In this document: piece by piece, positions 9,352 to 18,706 of the stretch | How the letters are laid out: each line of letters starts with the position of its first letter | How positions within the stretch are numbered: position 1 is the stretch's first letter | Assembly: GCA_051967755.1 (NCBI GenBank) | Contig: JBQDYD010000003.1 | Coordinates: 310,001 to 374,000, forward strand | Source: UBA1672 sp051967755 | GTDB taxonomy: Bacteria > Pseudomonadota > Alphaproteobacteria > Micavibrionales > Micavibrionaceae | DNA length: 64,000 nucleotides | Direction: 5' to 3' | Position numbers and translations under genes: made by a program | Notes under the pieces: generated by a model | Told to the model about the DNA's origin: nothing | Databases searched by the model: none | Seen by the model: only the letters and a program-made list of their open reading frames with translations

Positions 9352-9381
9352 TTATGGTACTCCTACTGCGCGGTGTGTGTG

Positions 9382-10539
9382 CTATTCGTTTATCATAAGA
9401 AATGCTGAACGTACAGCGTCTCTGCGGTCTAGATTTGAAAATTCTATGCGTTCAAAATGCGCCTGTAATGAATCGCAAGTTTTTAAAATAGATTCCAATG
9501 ACTGTGACCCGATAATAGCTTGTGTGACGGGGCGTTCTAAGTATGCGGGTAAATCTGTCTTGTTTCTTGCTTTGAGGAATAGCATTTTTCTATATACCCA
9601 CTGCATAATGTGAATAAACAGACGATATTCTTTGTCTTGCGCCGGTGCGCCCAGACGCGCGGACAGCTCGTGTAGCTTTTCAACCCTTCCGTTATGGGCA
9701 TGATCCATATAATCCAGAACGTCTTTAAGTATATCCAGTCCGCCATTATCGATATAATTGATTGCTTCGCCGATGCTTCCGCCGGAGAGATCATTTAGAA
9801 TAACCAGATCGTCATGAGAGAGCGTCTCACCATATTTTTCAATCAGCGTATGCATTGTATCTGCGCTTAATGAGTCGAATGTGACCTTTCTTGTGCGTGA
9901 ATGAATTGTGGGGATCAATTTACCCGGACGGTTGGTTACCAAAATGATTAGAACATGTGCAGGCGGCTCTTCAAGGATTTTTAGAATAGCATTTTGCGCA
10001 TTACGGTTCATTGTGTCTGCATCTTCGATGATGACAATACGCCAGCCTCCTTCGGATGCAGTTTTACGCAAAAACGGTTCAATTTGTCGTAATGCTTCGA
10101 CTTTTAATGAATTATCCTGTTTCCCCTTTGATTTATCAAACCCACGATGGATATAGAGCAAATCCGCATGCCCACCTGACGCGATGCGTCTAAAGACAGG
10201 ATCATCAGGCGCAACGTCTAATGATGATATGTCTTGGGGGAGTGCTTCGCCGCCAAATAACCCATCGGATGAATCCATCCCTTTTCCGTTTTTCAAAAGA
10301 AATCGCGCCAGCCGGAAGGCCATAGTGGTTTTTCCGATCCCCTTCAGGCCTTGAAAAACCATCGCATGTGGCAAGTTGTTATTTTTATAAAGCTCAATGA
10401 ACAGTTTTTCCTGCTCTTCATGTCCCAGACACAGCGTGGATGATTTAGGTTCAAGCAATGTATCGGCAGGCGGAAGAACCGCTCCTGCATCATCAGGCCG
10501 GGCAACCGGCTCTTCGATCTCATCTCCAAATAAACTCAT
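9382..10539 (-). CDS. holB: DNA polymerase III subunit delta prime
   Basis: 385 residues. An AAA+ clamp-loader subunit with a P-loop at residues 64-71 (GLKGIGKT), a Walker-B-like IIEDADTMN, and the sensor-1 region LVTNRPGKLIPTIHSR. Delta prime works with DnaX and delta to open the sliding clamp. About 40 residues precede the first conserved block, as in other alphaproteobacterial HolB. The start has an AGGGGG site inside the tmk 3' end, 7 bp from the tmk stop, which indicates coupling to tmk. Confidence 0.93.
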   Translation of the reverse strand: MSLFGDEIEEPVARPDDAGAVLPPADTLLEPKSSTLCLGHEEQEKLFIELYKNNNLPHAMVFQGLKGIGKTTMAFRLARFLLKNGKGMDSSDGLFGGEALPQDISSLDVAPDDPVFRRIASGGHADLLYIHRGFDKSKGKQDNSLKVEALRQIEPFLRKTASEGGWRIVIIEDADTMNRNAQNAILKILEEPPAHVLIILVTNRPGKLIPTIHSRTRKVTFDSLSADTMHTLIEKYGETLSHDDLVILNDLSGGSIGEAINYIDNGGLDILKDVLDYMDHAHNGRVEKLHELSARLGAPAQDKEYRLFIHIMQWVYRKMLFLKARNKTDLPAYLERPVTQAIIGSQSLESILKTCDSLQAHFERIEFSNLDRRDAVRSAFLMINE

Positions 10540-10546
10540 AGGGTGA

Positions 10547-11218
10547 TTATCCCCCTATTTTTTCAAGACATTCAAGTGTTATCTGTGTCATGTGCTCCGA
10601 TATCTCATCGATCGAACGTGTCGCATCTAAAACATGATATCGTTTTTGATCTTGTTTCGCGATTGTCAGGAAGCCTTGGCGTAGTTTTTCATGGAACTCT
10701 ATCTCCATGCGTTCAAAACGATCCTCGGTTTTTTCTGCGCCCTTGTTTCCGGCCAGTCTTTTTTGTGACCTCTCAAGACCTGCCTTAACATCAATATCCA
10801 AGATGAATGTTAAATTTGGAACGGTGTTGCCGACAACCGCATCTTGGATTTCCTTGATTTTATCAAGGCTCATATCACGCCCATAGCCCTGATACGCAAC
10901 AGTTGAGTCCGTGAACCGATCACAGATCACGATTTTCCCCTTATCCAGAGCGGGCTTTATGATTTCACTAATGTGCATAGAGCGAGCCGCATTCAGTAAA
11001 AGAACCTCTGCCATAGGTGTCCAATTGCCACCATCACGCTGCACCAGAAGGTCACGAATACGTTCCCCCTCTTCTGTTCCACCGGGTTCTCTTGATGTTA
11101 CAACTCTGTACCCTTGCTCTGTCAGGGCCTGTGCCAAGCGATTAATTTGGGACGTTTTGCCTGAGCCCTCGCCACCCTCAAGGGTGATAAACAGGCTAGC
11201 TCTCTTATAATCATCCAT
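10547..11218 (-). CDS. tmk: Thymidylate kinase
   Basis: 223 residues; phosphorylates dTMP to dTDP. The P-loop is GGEGSGKT at residues 15-22, the DR(F/Y) motif is in CDRFTDSTVAYQGYG, and SREPGGTEEGERIRDLL carries the dTMP-binding arginine region. Length and motif order are standard. Its ATG directly follows the TAA of the D-Ala-D-Ala carboxypeptidase gene with no gap, so the two are co-transcribed. Confidence 0.95.
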   Translation of the reverse strand: MDDYKRASLFITLEGGEGSGKTSQINRLAQALTEQGYRVVTSREPGGTEEGERIRDLLVQRDGGNWTPMAEVLLLNAARSMHISEIIKPALDKGKIVICDRFTDSTVAYQGYGRDMSLDKIKEIQDAVVGNTVPNLTFILDIDVKAGLERSQKRLAGNKGAEKTEDRFERMEIEFHEKLRQGFLTIAKQDQKRYHVLDATRSIDEISEHMTQITLECLEKIGG

Positions 11219-12367
11219 TTATTTGAATTTTCCTTCACCCGTAGTCAGTAAACGCGCCTTTTGTATCAATTTAGGAAGAAAGCCCATTTCTGCCACATTG
11301 CGCATCGCAACCAACGGCACTTCGATTGTTTCCCCTTTCGGGATGTGAACCTTTATGACCCCAACTTGCTGCCCTTGTGATATAGGTGCCTTTAGCGGAC
11401 TGTCATATTGTACTTCTATTTTTATTTCGCGAGAGAATATTTTTTGTGTCACGAAATGCACAGGTTCTTTTGCCACCAGAGGAACCTGTGAACTTGTGCC
11501 TAAGTAAACCGGCGCCTGTACGATAGATGATTTATCTTCAAATAATGATACTTTTTTGAAGCTGTTAAGCGCCCATTGCATAAGGCGCGCTGACTCTGTT
11601 TTGCGTTCGTTCTTGCTGGCCATGCCGTTTAACACCATGACAACGCGTCTGTCATCTTTGTCCACACCTGAGGCCATAAGACCATAGCCCCCGTCTTCGG
11701 TGTGACCCGTTTTGATTCCATCTGCACCGATATTGAGGTTAAGTAAGGGGTTCCGATTGGATTGGGTTATGTTGTTATACTTAAATGACTTCTCAGAATA
11801 ATATCCATAATATTCAGGGAAGTTTTTAATGATGGCTGTCCCCAGCGTGGCAAGGTCACGCGCGGTTGAATAATGGTCAGGATCAGGCCAGCCGCTCGCA
11901 TTCTTAAAATGGCTGTCATTCATACCAAGCTCTTTGGCAGTACGGTTGAGTGCTTGTGCAAAAACATCCTCACTCCCTGCCAGCCCCTCAGCAAGAGCGA
12001 TCGTCGCATCATTTCCTGATTGAATGATAACGCCTCGGATCAGGTCTTCTACTTTGACTTTCTTTCCGACCTCAATGAACATTTTTGAGCCGCCTTTTTT
12101 CCAAGCCTTCTCGCTCACCAATAATTCATCACTTAGCGACAGGTCGCCCCGCTTCAACGCATCAAACACGACATACATTGTCATGACCTTGCTCATAGAT
12201 GAGGTCGGTTTTTTCTCATCAGCATTCTTTTCAAACAGCACCGTGCCGGTGTCATAATCAATGATAATGGCTTGCTTGGCTGTTGTGGTCAGTGTATCTG
12301 CATGCCCTATTCTTAATGGGGCAAATATAAGCAATAAGAAGCAAGCAATATTGATGGAATATCTCAC
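11219..12367 (-). CDS. D-alanyl-D-alanine carboxypeptidase (DacA/DacC type)
   Basis: 382 residues. A signal peptide (residues 1-23, ending GHA) exports it to the periplasm. The three penicillin-binding motifs are intact: S57-x-x-K60 (SMSK), S117-G118-N119 and K219-T220-G221. The C-terminal beta-rich domain of class C low-molecular-weight PBPs follows (about 280-380). It trims the terminal D-Ala from peptidoglycan stem peptides. The start is GTG 12367, with AAAGAGA upstream. It follows rlpA by 53 bp and abuts tmk, the usual rlpA-dac-tmk-holB order of alphaproteobacteria. Confidence 0.94.
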   Translation of the reverse strand: MRYSINIACFLLLIFAPLRIGHADTLTTTAKQAIIIDYDTGTVLFEKNADEKKPTSSMSKVMTMYVVFDALKRGDLSLSDELLVSEKAWKKGGSKMFIEVGKKVKVEDLIRGVIIQSGNDATIALAEGLAGSEDVFAQALNRTAKELGMNDSHFKNASGWPDPDHYSTARDLATLGTAIIKNFPEYYGYYSEKSFKYNNITQSNRNPLLNLNIGADGIKTGHTEDGGYGLMASGVDKDDRRVVMVLNGMASKNERKTESARLMQWALNSFKKVSLFEDKSSIVQAPVYLGTSSQVPLVAKEPVHFVTQKIFSREIKIEVQYDSPLKAPISQGQQVGVIKVHIPKGETIEVPLVAMRNVAEMGFLPKLIQKARLLTTGEGKFK

Positions 12368-12420
12368 GACAAAATCTCTTTCATGTTTTTAATGGTGATA
12401 TTCAAACATGACTCGGCGGA

Positions 12421-13368
12421 TTAATCCACCAATATCAAGGCATTTTTATGTCCGGCTTGGATAAGCTTGTTAAGAAGTGTGTCTGCTTCAGATACTTGCT
12501 TGGCCGGGAATCGTACGCGATAAAATTGCTTTCCGTTTACTGTTGCCGGATAAATTTGTGCTCTTCCAAATCCATCAAGCGAGCTGGCATAACGCATGGC
12601 GGCATCTCGTGAGGAGAATGACCCGACCTGAACAAACATATATTGCGCGGTTACAGGGACTTCTGAGATCACAGGGTCAGGGTAGAAATTCCCTTGCTTG
12701 ACATGTCCCGGAATTGTTTGTCCCGTGCTTTTATGCAGGCTTGCTTGTTGTACTGTTGGCGTTGTCGTTTTAACCGCAGCAGTTTGAACTGTTGGTGATT
12801 GATAGTTAGGCCTGTTCATGGGAACTTCCATGCCGTTTGTGCTCTTTCCGCTTTTTGCGACATTCGCGACCATTTTGCTTTCTGATTCGAGAACCTGAAC
12901 ACGTACTTTGGCCACACCTTTATTTTGGAATCCCAACAGCTCTGCCGAGCGTTTGGACATGTCAATGATACGGCCATGGGCATACGGGCCGCGGTCATTA
13001 ACCCGTACAATCAAAGAGCGTCCGTTTTCTAGGTTTGTGACCCTAACGATACTTGGTAAGGGAAGTGTTTTATGCGCTGCCGTCAGTTCATTTTCATCAA
13101 AACGTTCCCCGTTGGCGGTCATTTTCCCGTGAAAATTGGGGCCATACCAAGAGGCAATTCCCGTTTCATTATACCCGTAATTCACTGCGGGGTAATATCG
13201 CTTCCCTTTGATTGTATAAGGTGAGCCAACCTTATAATACCCTTGGGATTTCACTGTGCTGCCTGTCATTTTTTTTCCAAAATGAGAGGCCAGTTCAATC
13301 TCTGAGCACCCGGATAGCGTAATGGCTACAGCGATTAACATGATAATAAATAGGGATTGTCTGGGCAT
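12421..13368 (-). CDS. rlpA: RlpA-like septal lipoprotein lytic transglycosylase with SPOR domain
   Basis: 315 residues. A lipoprotein signal ends in the lipobox LSGC (C21). A double-psi beta-barrel domain (about residues 65-165) contains GIASWYGPNFHGKMTANGE and VRVNDRGPYAHGRIIDMS, the RlpA signature with the catalytic-type Asp and His. A Ser/Thr/Pro-poor linker leads to a C-terminal SPOR domain (about 240-315) that binds denuded glycan at division sites. RlpA cleaves peptide-free glycan strands. The ATG is preceded by CGGAG. It lies 24 bp downstream of the mltB-like gene, so two glycan-cleaving enzymes are made together. Confidence 0.93.
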   Translation of the reverse strand: MPRQSLFIIMLIAVAITLSGCSEIELASHFGKKMTGSTVKSQGYYKVGSPYTIKGKRYYPAVNYGYNETGIASWYGPNFHGKMTANGERFDENELTAAHKTLPLPSIVRVTNLENGRSLIVRVNDRGPYAHGRIIDMSKRSAELLGFQNKGVAKVRVQVLESESKMVANVAKSGKSTNGMEVPMNRPNYQSPTVQTAAVKTTTPTVQQASLHKSTGQTIPGHVKQGNFYPDPVISEVPVTAQYMFVQVGSFSSRDAAMRYASSLDGFGRAQIYPATVNGKQFYRVRFPAKQVSEADTLLNKLIQAGHKNALILVD

Positions 13369-13392
13369 GATACTCCGATAAGGGCTATGTGT

Positions 13393-14364
13393 TTATTGTG
13401 CGATGGCATCGGCAAGAATGCCGACAGATGTTGCGAAATATGTGGATTTGTTCCATCGCATGATAACGCGGTAATTATGATATGCCAGATATGTTGGCCC
13501 ATTAATGCCATCAGGTGCCACAACAGAGGCTTTCATACCTGCAACAACGGGAATCGGCTCTCCACCTAATAACGTAACGCCTTTATTTTTCCATGTTTGA
13601 AGGTCATGTTTAATATCAAGGCCGATATCTTTTTCGTTCATATTTTTAGGAAGTCTAACGCGGCGACCCCAGCGCTCATCTTCAACCCAGCCGTTCTTGC
13701 TCAGGTAATTCGCGCTGGACGCAAACACATCAGGCAAACTCGTCCAGATATCGCGCTTTCCATCATCGTTACCGTCTACGGCCAGGCTTTTGAAACTGGA
13801 TGGCATAAATTGGTTCTGCCCCATTGCGCCGGCCCATGAGCCTTTCATTTTGTCGTGGGTTATGTGGCCCTCATCAAGGATTTTTAGCGCGTTTATAAGC
13901 TCTTTTCTGAAATATGAGCTGCGGCGCCCGTCATATGCAAGGGTCGAAAGCGCGGTAACTACGTCAAACCCGCCCGTATTGTTGCCGTAACTGGTCTCAA
14001 TACCCCATAATGCAACGATATATTGTGCAGGAACGCCGTATTTCTTTGCGGTTTTATCCAATAATTCTCTGTGTTCGTTGTACAGGCGTCTTCCCTGTTG
14101 GATGCGCGCATTGGTGATGACCCGTTTTTGGTATTTTGCAAAGGTCATCGTGCCTTCGGGCTGTTTGCGGTCTAATTCTATGATTCTGGCGATCGGCTTC
14201 ACGTCATTCATTGCTGTATTAACAATGCTTTCTGAAATGCCCTTGCTTATGGCCTCTTTTTTGAAATCCTTAAGCCATGTATCGAATTTTGCGTCTGCAT
14301 GGGCGGCTGGTGAAATAAGTAAAGTCGTTAAAACACAGGCGTAAAAGCGTGCAATGCGGTTCAT
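13393..14364 (-). CDS. Membrane-bound-type lytic murein transglycosylase B family
   Basis: 323 residues from ATG 14364, chosen over an upstream in-frame ATG (14394) because GGGGAG precedes it and it begins a clean signal peptide (MNRIARFYA...AHA). The catalytic glutamate is E123 in WGIETSYG, and SWAGAMGQNQFMPSSF is the MltB family signature. It cleaves the MurNAc-GlcNAc bond to form anhydro-muropeptides in the periplasm. There is no lipobox, so it is a soluble MltB_2-type enzyme. The channel-like gene ends 13 bp upstream. Confidence 0.93.
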   Translation of the reverse strand: MNRIARFYACVLTTLLISPAAHADAKFDTWLKDFKKEAISKGISESIVNTAMNDVKPIARIIELDRKQPEGTMTFAKYQKRVITNARIQQGRRLYNEHRELLDKTAKKYGVPAQYIVALWGIETSYGNNTGGFDVVTALSTLAYDGRRSSYFRKELINALKILDEGHITHDKMKGSWAGAMGQNQFMPSSFKSLAVDGNDDGKRDIWTSLPDVFASSANYLSKNGWVEDERWGRRVRLPKNMNEKDIGLDIKHDLQTWKNKGVTLLGGEPIPVVAGMKASVVAPDGINGPTYLAYHNYRVIMRWNKSTYFATSVGILADAIAQ

Positions 14365-14377
14365 AAAATAAGCTCCC

Positions 14378-14809
14378 CTAATCTCCGGAATCATGTTCGT
14401 AAAGTCTCGACATTAATTCGAAGATAAAGGCGGTGCTCCAACCAAACAAGATAAAACCGTTCGCAGATTGAAAAGAACTCACAAGTCTCCACTGCTCCGT
14501 TAAGACGACGTCGCCAAAACCCACTGTTGTAAAGGTTGAGGTGGAAAAGTAGAGCGCTGATTCTAAATTCGGGAGCGCCTCTACATATAAATAGAACGCA
14601 GCCCATATCCAGATTTGTATAATATGAGCACAAAAAACGCCGAGCACTGACGCAGCCAGTAATGGCACTTTCCAGTGTCGTTTAAACATTAGACGTGCGG
14701 TGTTTGATACGCGCCAAACCCAGCGTATAAGGGCGTCAAGAAAAACGGCATGAATGATAACCGTAAGACATATTAACACCGCCCCAATGAGTAATTGCAG
14801 AAAGAACAT
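14378..14809 (-). CDS. Small two-TM potassium-channel-like protein
   Basis: 143 residues. An N-terminal membrane segment (3-25) is followed by a basic stretch, a second segment (48-75), a pore helix and the selectivity filter TTVGFGD (94-100), then a last membrane segment (about 110-132). This is the Ion_trans_2 pore plan with GFG in place of the common GYG, a known variant of K+ channels. There is no cytoplasmic RCK or cyclic-nucleotide domain, so gating is not evident. The ATG has an AGGGA site. It is followed closely by the lytic transglycosylase gene. Confidence 0.82.
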   Translation of the reverse strand: MFFLQLLIGAVLICLTVIIHAVFLDALIRWVWRVSNTARLMFKRHWKVPLLAASVLGVFCAHIIQIWIWAAFYLYVEALPNLESALYFSTSTFTTVGFGDVVLTEQWRLVSSFQSANGFILFGWSTAFIFELMSRLYEHDSGD

Positions 14810-14851
14810 AATTTTTCCCTGTTTTTTTAGAATTTAGACTAGACAGACCTA

Positions 14852-14857
14852 TATAAT
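14852..14857 (+). promoter_or_regulatory. Possible -10 box for tRNA-Ser
   Basis: A perfect TATAAT lies about 50 bases before the tRNA. No good -35 box is found at 16-18 bases upstream, so this is only a weak suggestion. Confidence 0.28.
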
Positions 14858-14904
14858 AATCGCTACAAAGTGGATCTTATTCAATGCTTAATCACATTAA
14901 AGCC

Positions 14905-14994
14905 GGACAGATGGCAGAGTGGTTGAATGCACCGGTCTTGAAAACCGGCATGGGTGCAAGCCCATCCAGGGTTCGAATCCCTGTCTGTCCGCCA
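14905..14994 (+). tRNA. tRNA-Ser (UGA anticodon)
   Basis: A 90-nt cloverleaf with a long variable arm. The acceptor GGACAGA pairs with TCTGTCC, the anticodon stem is CCGGT/ACCGG with loop CTTGAAA, and the anticodon TGA is at 14939-14941. The variable arm stem is TGGG...CCCA, and the T arm is CAGGG-TTCGAAT-CCCTG. Discriminator G and an encoded CCA close the 3' end. The long variable arm and the anticodon both indicate serine (UCA codons and wobble). It stands alone between the channel gene and the polysaccharide locus. Confidence 0.97.
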
Positions 14995-15194
14995 TTACTT
15001 CCCCCTTTTACGAATATATTTAAGAAACAAGTGTAAGGCATCATTCCTTAAACCTGTCTTTTTTATGCCCATGATAAAGGCATGTTTGTTCGACGTTAGG
15101 GCTTGCAGCTTTTCGAAATGTCTCAAATTTCATTGATGCATAGTAAATAGCACTGTAGTGTCATTTTTATTTTGATCCGTGAGAATCTATCAGA

Positions 15195-16475
15195 ATGCCA
15201 AATTTAAGAAACGCAGCTCGTGATTTTTATGATCGTAATTTATTAGAGCGGGTCATTATTTATATATTCCTCTCTCAATTCCTGGTGCAGGTTATTTTTG
15301 AGATAGGAATGGGGCAAGGCTCTCTCAGTCAAGGACAAAACAAGCAGTGGGCATTTTATTTAATGCTTGCGGTGGATTATCTGCTCTCTGTTAAAAAAGT
15401 ATCGAATATACGTTTTACGATTAACGTGACCTCATGCATGGCTTTTGTGTTCTTTATCATGGTTGCCCATGGTCTGTTTATGGGGCTTATGGTTGGAAAT
15501 AAGCCGTTTACAATTATGAACGACACAATCCCCCTCTTAATGATTGGGATGAACATATTAAGGTTTCAATCAGAAGCCGAGTACAAGCCTATCGATATGC
15601 GATTTTTGCTCAATACATGCGGTTATATTATTCTGGGCTCGGGGGTTTTAGGGTTTATTTCGAATATGACATTGCATAGGTCCCACCCTACTATCGCCGG
15701 GGCTATCGTCTACTTCCCGCTATTCTTTGCATGTCTTTTTATGCTTAAGAAGTTTCCGAAATGGATTATTGTTCTGACATTATTTTTAATCTCAGTAACA
15801 ATCGAGGACTTTAACCGCACAACAATGGCATTTTTTGTCATCGTATTGGCGGCTTATTTCTTGCTAAATGCTATTAGGTTCCCGGTTAGGGGAATTGTGA
15901 TTTTTATTTTGATGATTCTTGGTTTGGCTATTGCTGTTAATATGGTGCCGGAGGGGTCTAAGACTTATAACCGCGTGGTCGGGTTAACGCAGGTTGATTT
16001 AAGCGAAAGCAAGGGGTCAATCGGGGAGCGGCAAGAAGAGTGGCGCGCCATTAATCGTAAATACGAAGAATCCAGTTCAACTGTTGAGTTTTTCGGCCTT
16101 GGGTTTGGCGGAGTCTATGAGGTCGCGCGCACGCACACATATCTGAAGAATTACGGGCATGCGCATTATTCTTGGGCATGGTTTAAATTACGATTTGGAC
16201 AATTGGGCTACGTGTATCTGTTAATTTTTATCTCGGTTCTGGCGTATAATGGTTTTGTTTGGGGCATGCGCATGGATTGCGTGGGCATTTTTGTCATGCT
16301 GTTGTGTTTAATATCGATTCTTTACTGCTTTACCTATGTTAATGCGACGTTGTTAATGATGGGAATACAATTTGCGTATCACAGAAGCGATATCTTGTAT
16401 CGCAATAGAGATGAACAGGATGATGAAGTTGTTCGTTATAAAAAGCGGGCTATCCAAGATCACGATGAGGAATAA
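15195..16475 (+). CDS. O-antigen ligase / Wzy-like polysaccharide polymerase
   Basis: 426 residues with about 10-12 hydrophobic segments and one large polar loop late in the protein. That loop holds GERQEEWRAI and a H-rich stretch GHAHYSWAW before the last membrane helices, the layout of the Wzy_C/WaaL superfamily (PF04932). Members join undecaprenyl-linked glycan to a lipid A core or polymerise repeat units in the periplasm; the two roles cannot be separated by reading. The C-terminus is a charged cytoplasmic tail. It is 2 bp ahead of a glycosyltransferase gene whose ribosome site lies inside its 3' end. Confidence 0.8.
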   Translation: MPNLRNAARDFYDRNLLERVIIYIFLSQFLVQVIFEIGMGQGSLSQGQNKQWAFYLMLAVDYLLSVKKVSNIRFTINVTSCMAFVFFIMVAHGLFMGLMVGNKPFTIMNDTIPLLMIGMNILRFQSEAEYKPIDMRFLLNTCGYIILGSGVLGFISNMTLHRSHPTIAGAIVYFPLFFACLFMLKKFPKWIIVLTLFLISVTIEDFNRTTMAFFVIVLAAYFLLNAIRFPVRGIVIFILMILGLAIAVNMVPEGSKTYNRVVGLTQVDLSESKGSIGERQEEWRAINRKYEESSSTVEFFGLGFGGVYEVARTHTYLKNYGHAHYSWAWFKLRFGQLGYVYLLIFISVLAYNGFVWGMRMDCVGIFVMLLCLISILYCFTYVNATLLMMGIQFAYHRSDILYRNRDEQDDEVVRYKKRAIQDHDEE

Positions 16476-16477
16476 AA

Positions 16478-17641
16478 ATGAAAAATGATCAAAGCGTTCT
16501 TTTTCTGACGCATGTTGGTGAAATGGGCGGTGCAGAAGCGAAGATGATTTCGATCGCCAAAAGTGTTGAGGGTGAGAAGAAGGTCTATTTATTCCAAAGC
16601 GGATCGCTTGAACAAAAGATCAAACAGGAAGGGCTGGATGTTTCTGTTCTGGAAATGCCCGAGGCGGTAAGCACATTCAAACGAGAAAATGGCATGCTTA
16701 GCGCCCTGAAACTTATACCTCTTATGATGGGGTATATTCGCAAATTGTCGCGCGTATGCCGGAATTATGATGTTGTGGTGTGTATGTCGCAAAAATCATT
16801 CGTATTAACATCCCTTTCTAAGGTTTTGAAAAGAAAGAAGATAGTTTGGTTCATGAATGATCTTTTGTCTGAAGATCATTTTAATCGTTTTCTTATTAAG
16901 TTCCTTATTGTGCTGTCTCGCCTTTCTGCAAATGTTGTTGTCCTTAATTCTGAGAGTAGTAGAAAAGCTTGGCTTGATGCCGGGGGCACAGCTCATAATA
17001 TCGAATTAATTTATTCCGGTATTGATACACAAAAATTTGAATCACTTGATAAAACAGGGGCAGAGATTCAGGCGATAAAGGCAAAGTATACGTCAAAAAG
17101 TGCCCCTCTTGTCGGGATGTTCGGGCGGATTACGCCATGGAAAGGGCAACATGTTTTTATTGATGCTTTGGCGCAAATTGACAATGTGCACGGTGTAATC
17201 GTTGGTGAAGCGCAGTTTGGTGAAGAAGAATATAAACAAGAGTTAGAGCAATTAATTGAAAAGCACGGCCTTCAAGATCGTATCTCGTTTGCGGGGCACG
17301 TTGATAACATTCCGCACTATATGGCGGCATGTGATGTCATTACGCATTGCTCTACGTCTGCGGAACCTTTCGGTCGGGTTATTGTTGAAAGTATGTTGGC
17401 AAAAACCCCTGTGATTGCAACAAATGCAGGTGGTGCTCAGGAAATTATACTGGATGGTGAAACCGGGTTTTTATACCCGATTGGTGATGACGCCCGCTTG
17501 GCTGAATTAATATCAAAATGTCTGGAAATGCATTCAGGGCAGGATGATCCGTTAGTCATGTCGGCCTATGAACGCGCGAAGCAAAACTATTCCAGCGCCA
17601 AGATGGTTGAGCAGTTTCATGACATTTTAAAAAACGTATAA
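16478..17641 (+). CDS. Glycosyltransferase family 4
   Basis: 387 residues with the GT-B fold pattern: an N-terminal GEMGGAEAKM loop, a central GMFGRITPWKGQ beginning the second Rossmann domain, and the E-x7-E motif EPFGRVIVE (about 295-303) followed by TNAGGAQEII. Retaining GT4 enzymes transfer a sugar from a nucleotide donor to a growing glycan on the cytoplasmic face. Donor and acceptor are not readable. GAGG upstream of the ATG overlaps the end of the O-antigen-ligase-like gene, so the two are coupled. Its end is only 7 bp from the end of the opposing exostosin-like gene. Confidence 0.9.
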   Translation: MKNDQSVLFLTHVGEMGGAEAKMISIAKSVEGEKKVYLFQSGSLEQKIKQEGLDVSVLEMPEAVSTFKRENGMLSALKLIPLMMGYIRKLSRVCRNYDVVVCMSQKSFVLTSLSKVLKRKKIVWFMNDLLSEDHFNRFLIKFLIVLSRLSANVVVLNSESSRKAWLDAGGTAHNIELIYSGIDTQKFESLDKTGAEIQAIKAKYTSKSAPLVGMFGRITPWKGQHVFIDALAQIDNVHGVIVGEAQFGEEEYKQELEQLIEKHGLQDRISFAGHVDNIPHYMAACDVITHCSTSAEPFGRVIVESMLAKTPVIATNAGGAQEIILDGETGFLYPIGDDARLAELISKCLEMHSGQDDPLVMSAYERAKQNYSSAKMVEQFHDILKNV

Positions 17642-17648
17642 TATGTGG

Positions 17649-18668
17649 CTATTTGTACTGATTTTTAATTTTTGCCGCAATATGATCAGCCAGACGCGGT
17701 TCGGCGCAGTAATCATTCCACCAGTTTAGGGCCTTTTGATGAAGATCCTGCAGCCTGCCTTTGTCCTTTAGAAGCTCTGGAACAACTGTCTTTAATTCGG
17801 CCCAATTCTTTAGTCTTATAATCGGGGCGTCGTCGTAATACCACGCCTTTGGAAAGGCCTCTCCGATGGGGATGCATCCTGATTGTATTGCCTCGTAAAA
17901 GCGGAAGGTTTCCAGATTGGCGCCTCGCGGGATCGGGCATATCTTTGTGTCCATCATATTCTGAAGATATGATTGGTTATCGGTGTTGATGCTATCGTCA
18001 AAGCCTTCTGTCACTTTTGTTTTAACAGTGATTTCGGGATTGGTTTCTTTTAATGAAAGTAACGCATCCGTCATCCTGTTACGGGCTAACTCTTTGGGGC
18101 GCTTTATTTTTTGTTCATTTTTGTGCTGAATGCTGCCGGCAAAGTATAAGTCGGTTTTTCGTTCCTCAATAGGAATAAACGCGACCTTCTCACGCGCATA
18201 ATACCCTAAGGGGATTTTGTGCACAGGGGCGATTTTTTTATCTGATATCTTCGCCTTTAGTGTCTTTAGGCGACCATTGCCATCTTTGATAAATGCTTTG
18301 CTTTGCCCTAGGAAATTGCTAAGGCAATCAGAAAATCCTCCGTGACAATATGACTCAAGATTATACGGAAATGTTCCGCATGTTTTGAAAATCATCCCCA
18401 CTTTATCGCGGTATTTTGGCTCCCTACCCCATTCATCTTGCAAAATACAAGAGATTACATTCGGCCCATAGGATGGCAATTCATGAACAGTCCAGGCCGT
18501 AATGTAAATCGTCAGCCCCATATTTTTGATTTGTGGTTCAAGGCAATTGATAACGCGCCCAAAATATTTAAATTCGGAATCGTCGAGGGAACGCGGATTG
18601 CTCGGGTCGATTACAAATTCGACTTGCTGTTGATCATTTCTAAAGAAAATGTACGTGTTAGGTTGCAT
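17649..18668 (-). CDS. Exostosin-like (GT47-type) glycosyltransferase
   Basis: 339 residues. The C-terminal part has CPIPRGANLETFRFYEAIQ (about 245-263) then SGCIPI, close to the exostosin signature CPRG...ETFRFYEAL..GCIPV found in eukaryotic GT47 enzymes and in some bacterial capsule loci. There is no signal peptide or membrane anchor, so it acts in the cytoplasm. It should add a sugar to a lipid-linked intermediate; which one is unknown. The ATG is preceded by AGGAACAGGG. It begins a minus-strand gene group opposed to the O-antigen-ligase-like and GT4 genes. Confidence 0.75.
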   Translation of the reverse strand: MQPNTYIFFRNDQQQVEFVIDPSNPRSLDDSEFKYFGRVINCLEPQIKNMGLTIYITAWTVHELPSYGPNVISCILQDEWGREPKYRDKVGMIFKTCGTFPYNLESYCHGGFSDCLSNFLGQSKAFIKDGNGRLKTLKAKISDKKIAPVHKIPLGYYAREKVAFIPIEERKTDLYFAGSIQHKNEQKIKRPKELARNRMTDALLSLKETNPEITVKTKVTEGFDDSINTDNQSYLQNMMDTKICPIPRGANLETFRFYEAIQSGCIPIGEAFPKAWYYDDAPIIRLKNWAELKTVVPELLKDKGRLQDLHQKALNWWNDYCAEPRLADHIAAKIKNQYK

Positions 18669-18706
18669 CCCTGTTCCTAAAAAACTCTGTATTGTCCGTA
18701 TGTAAA

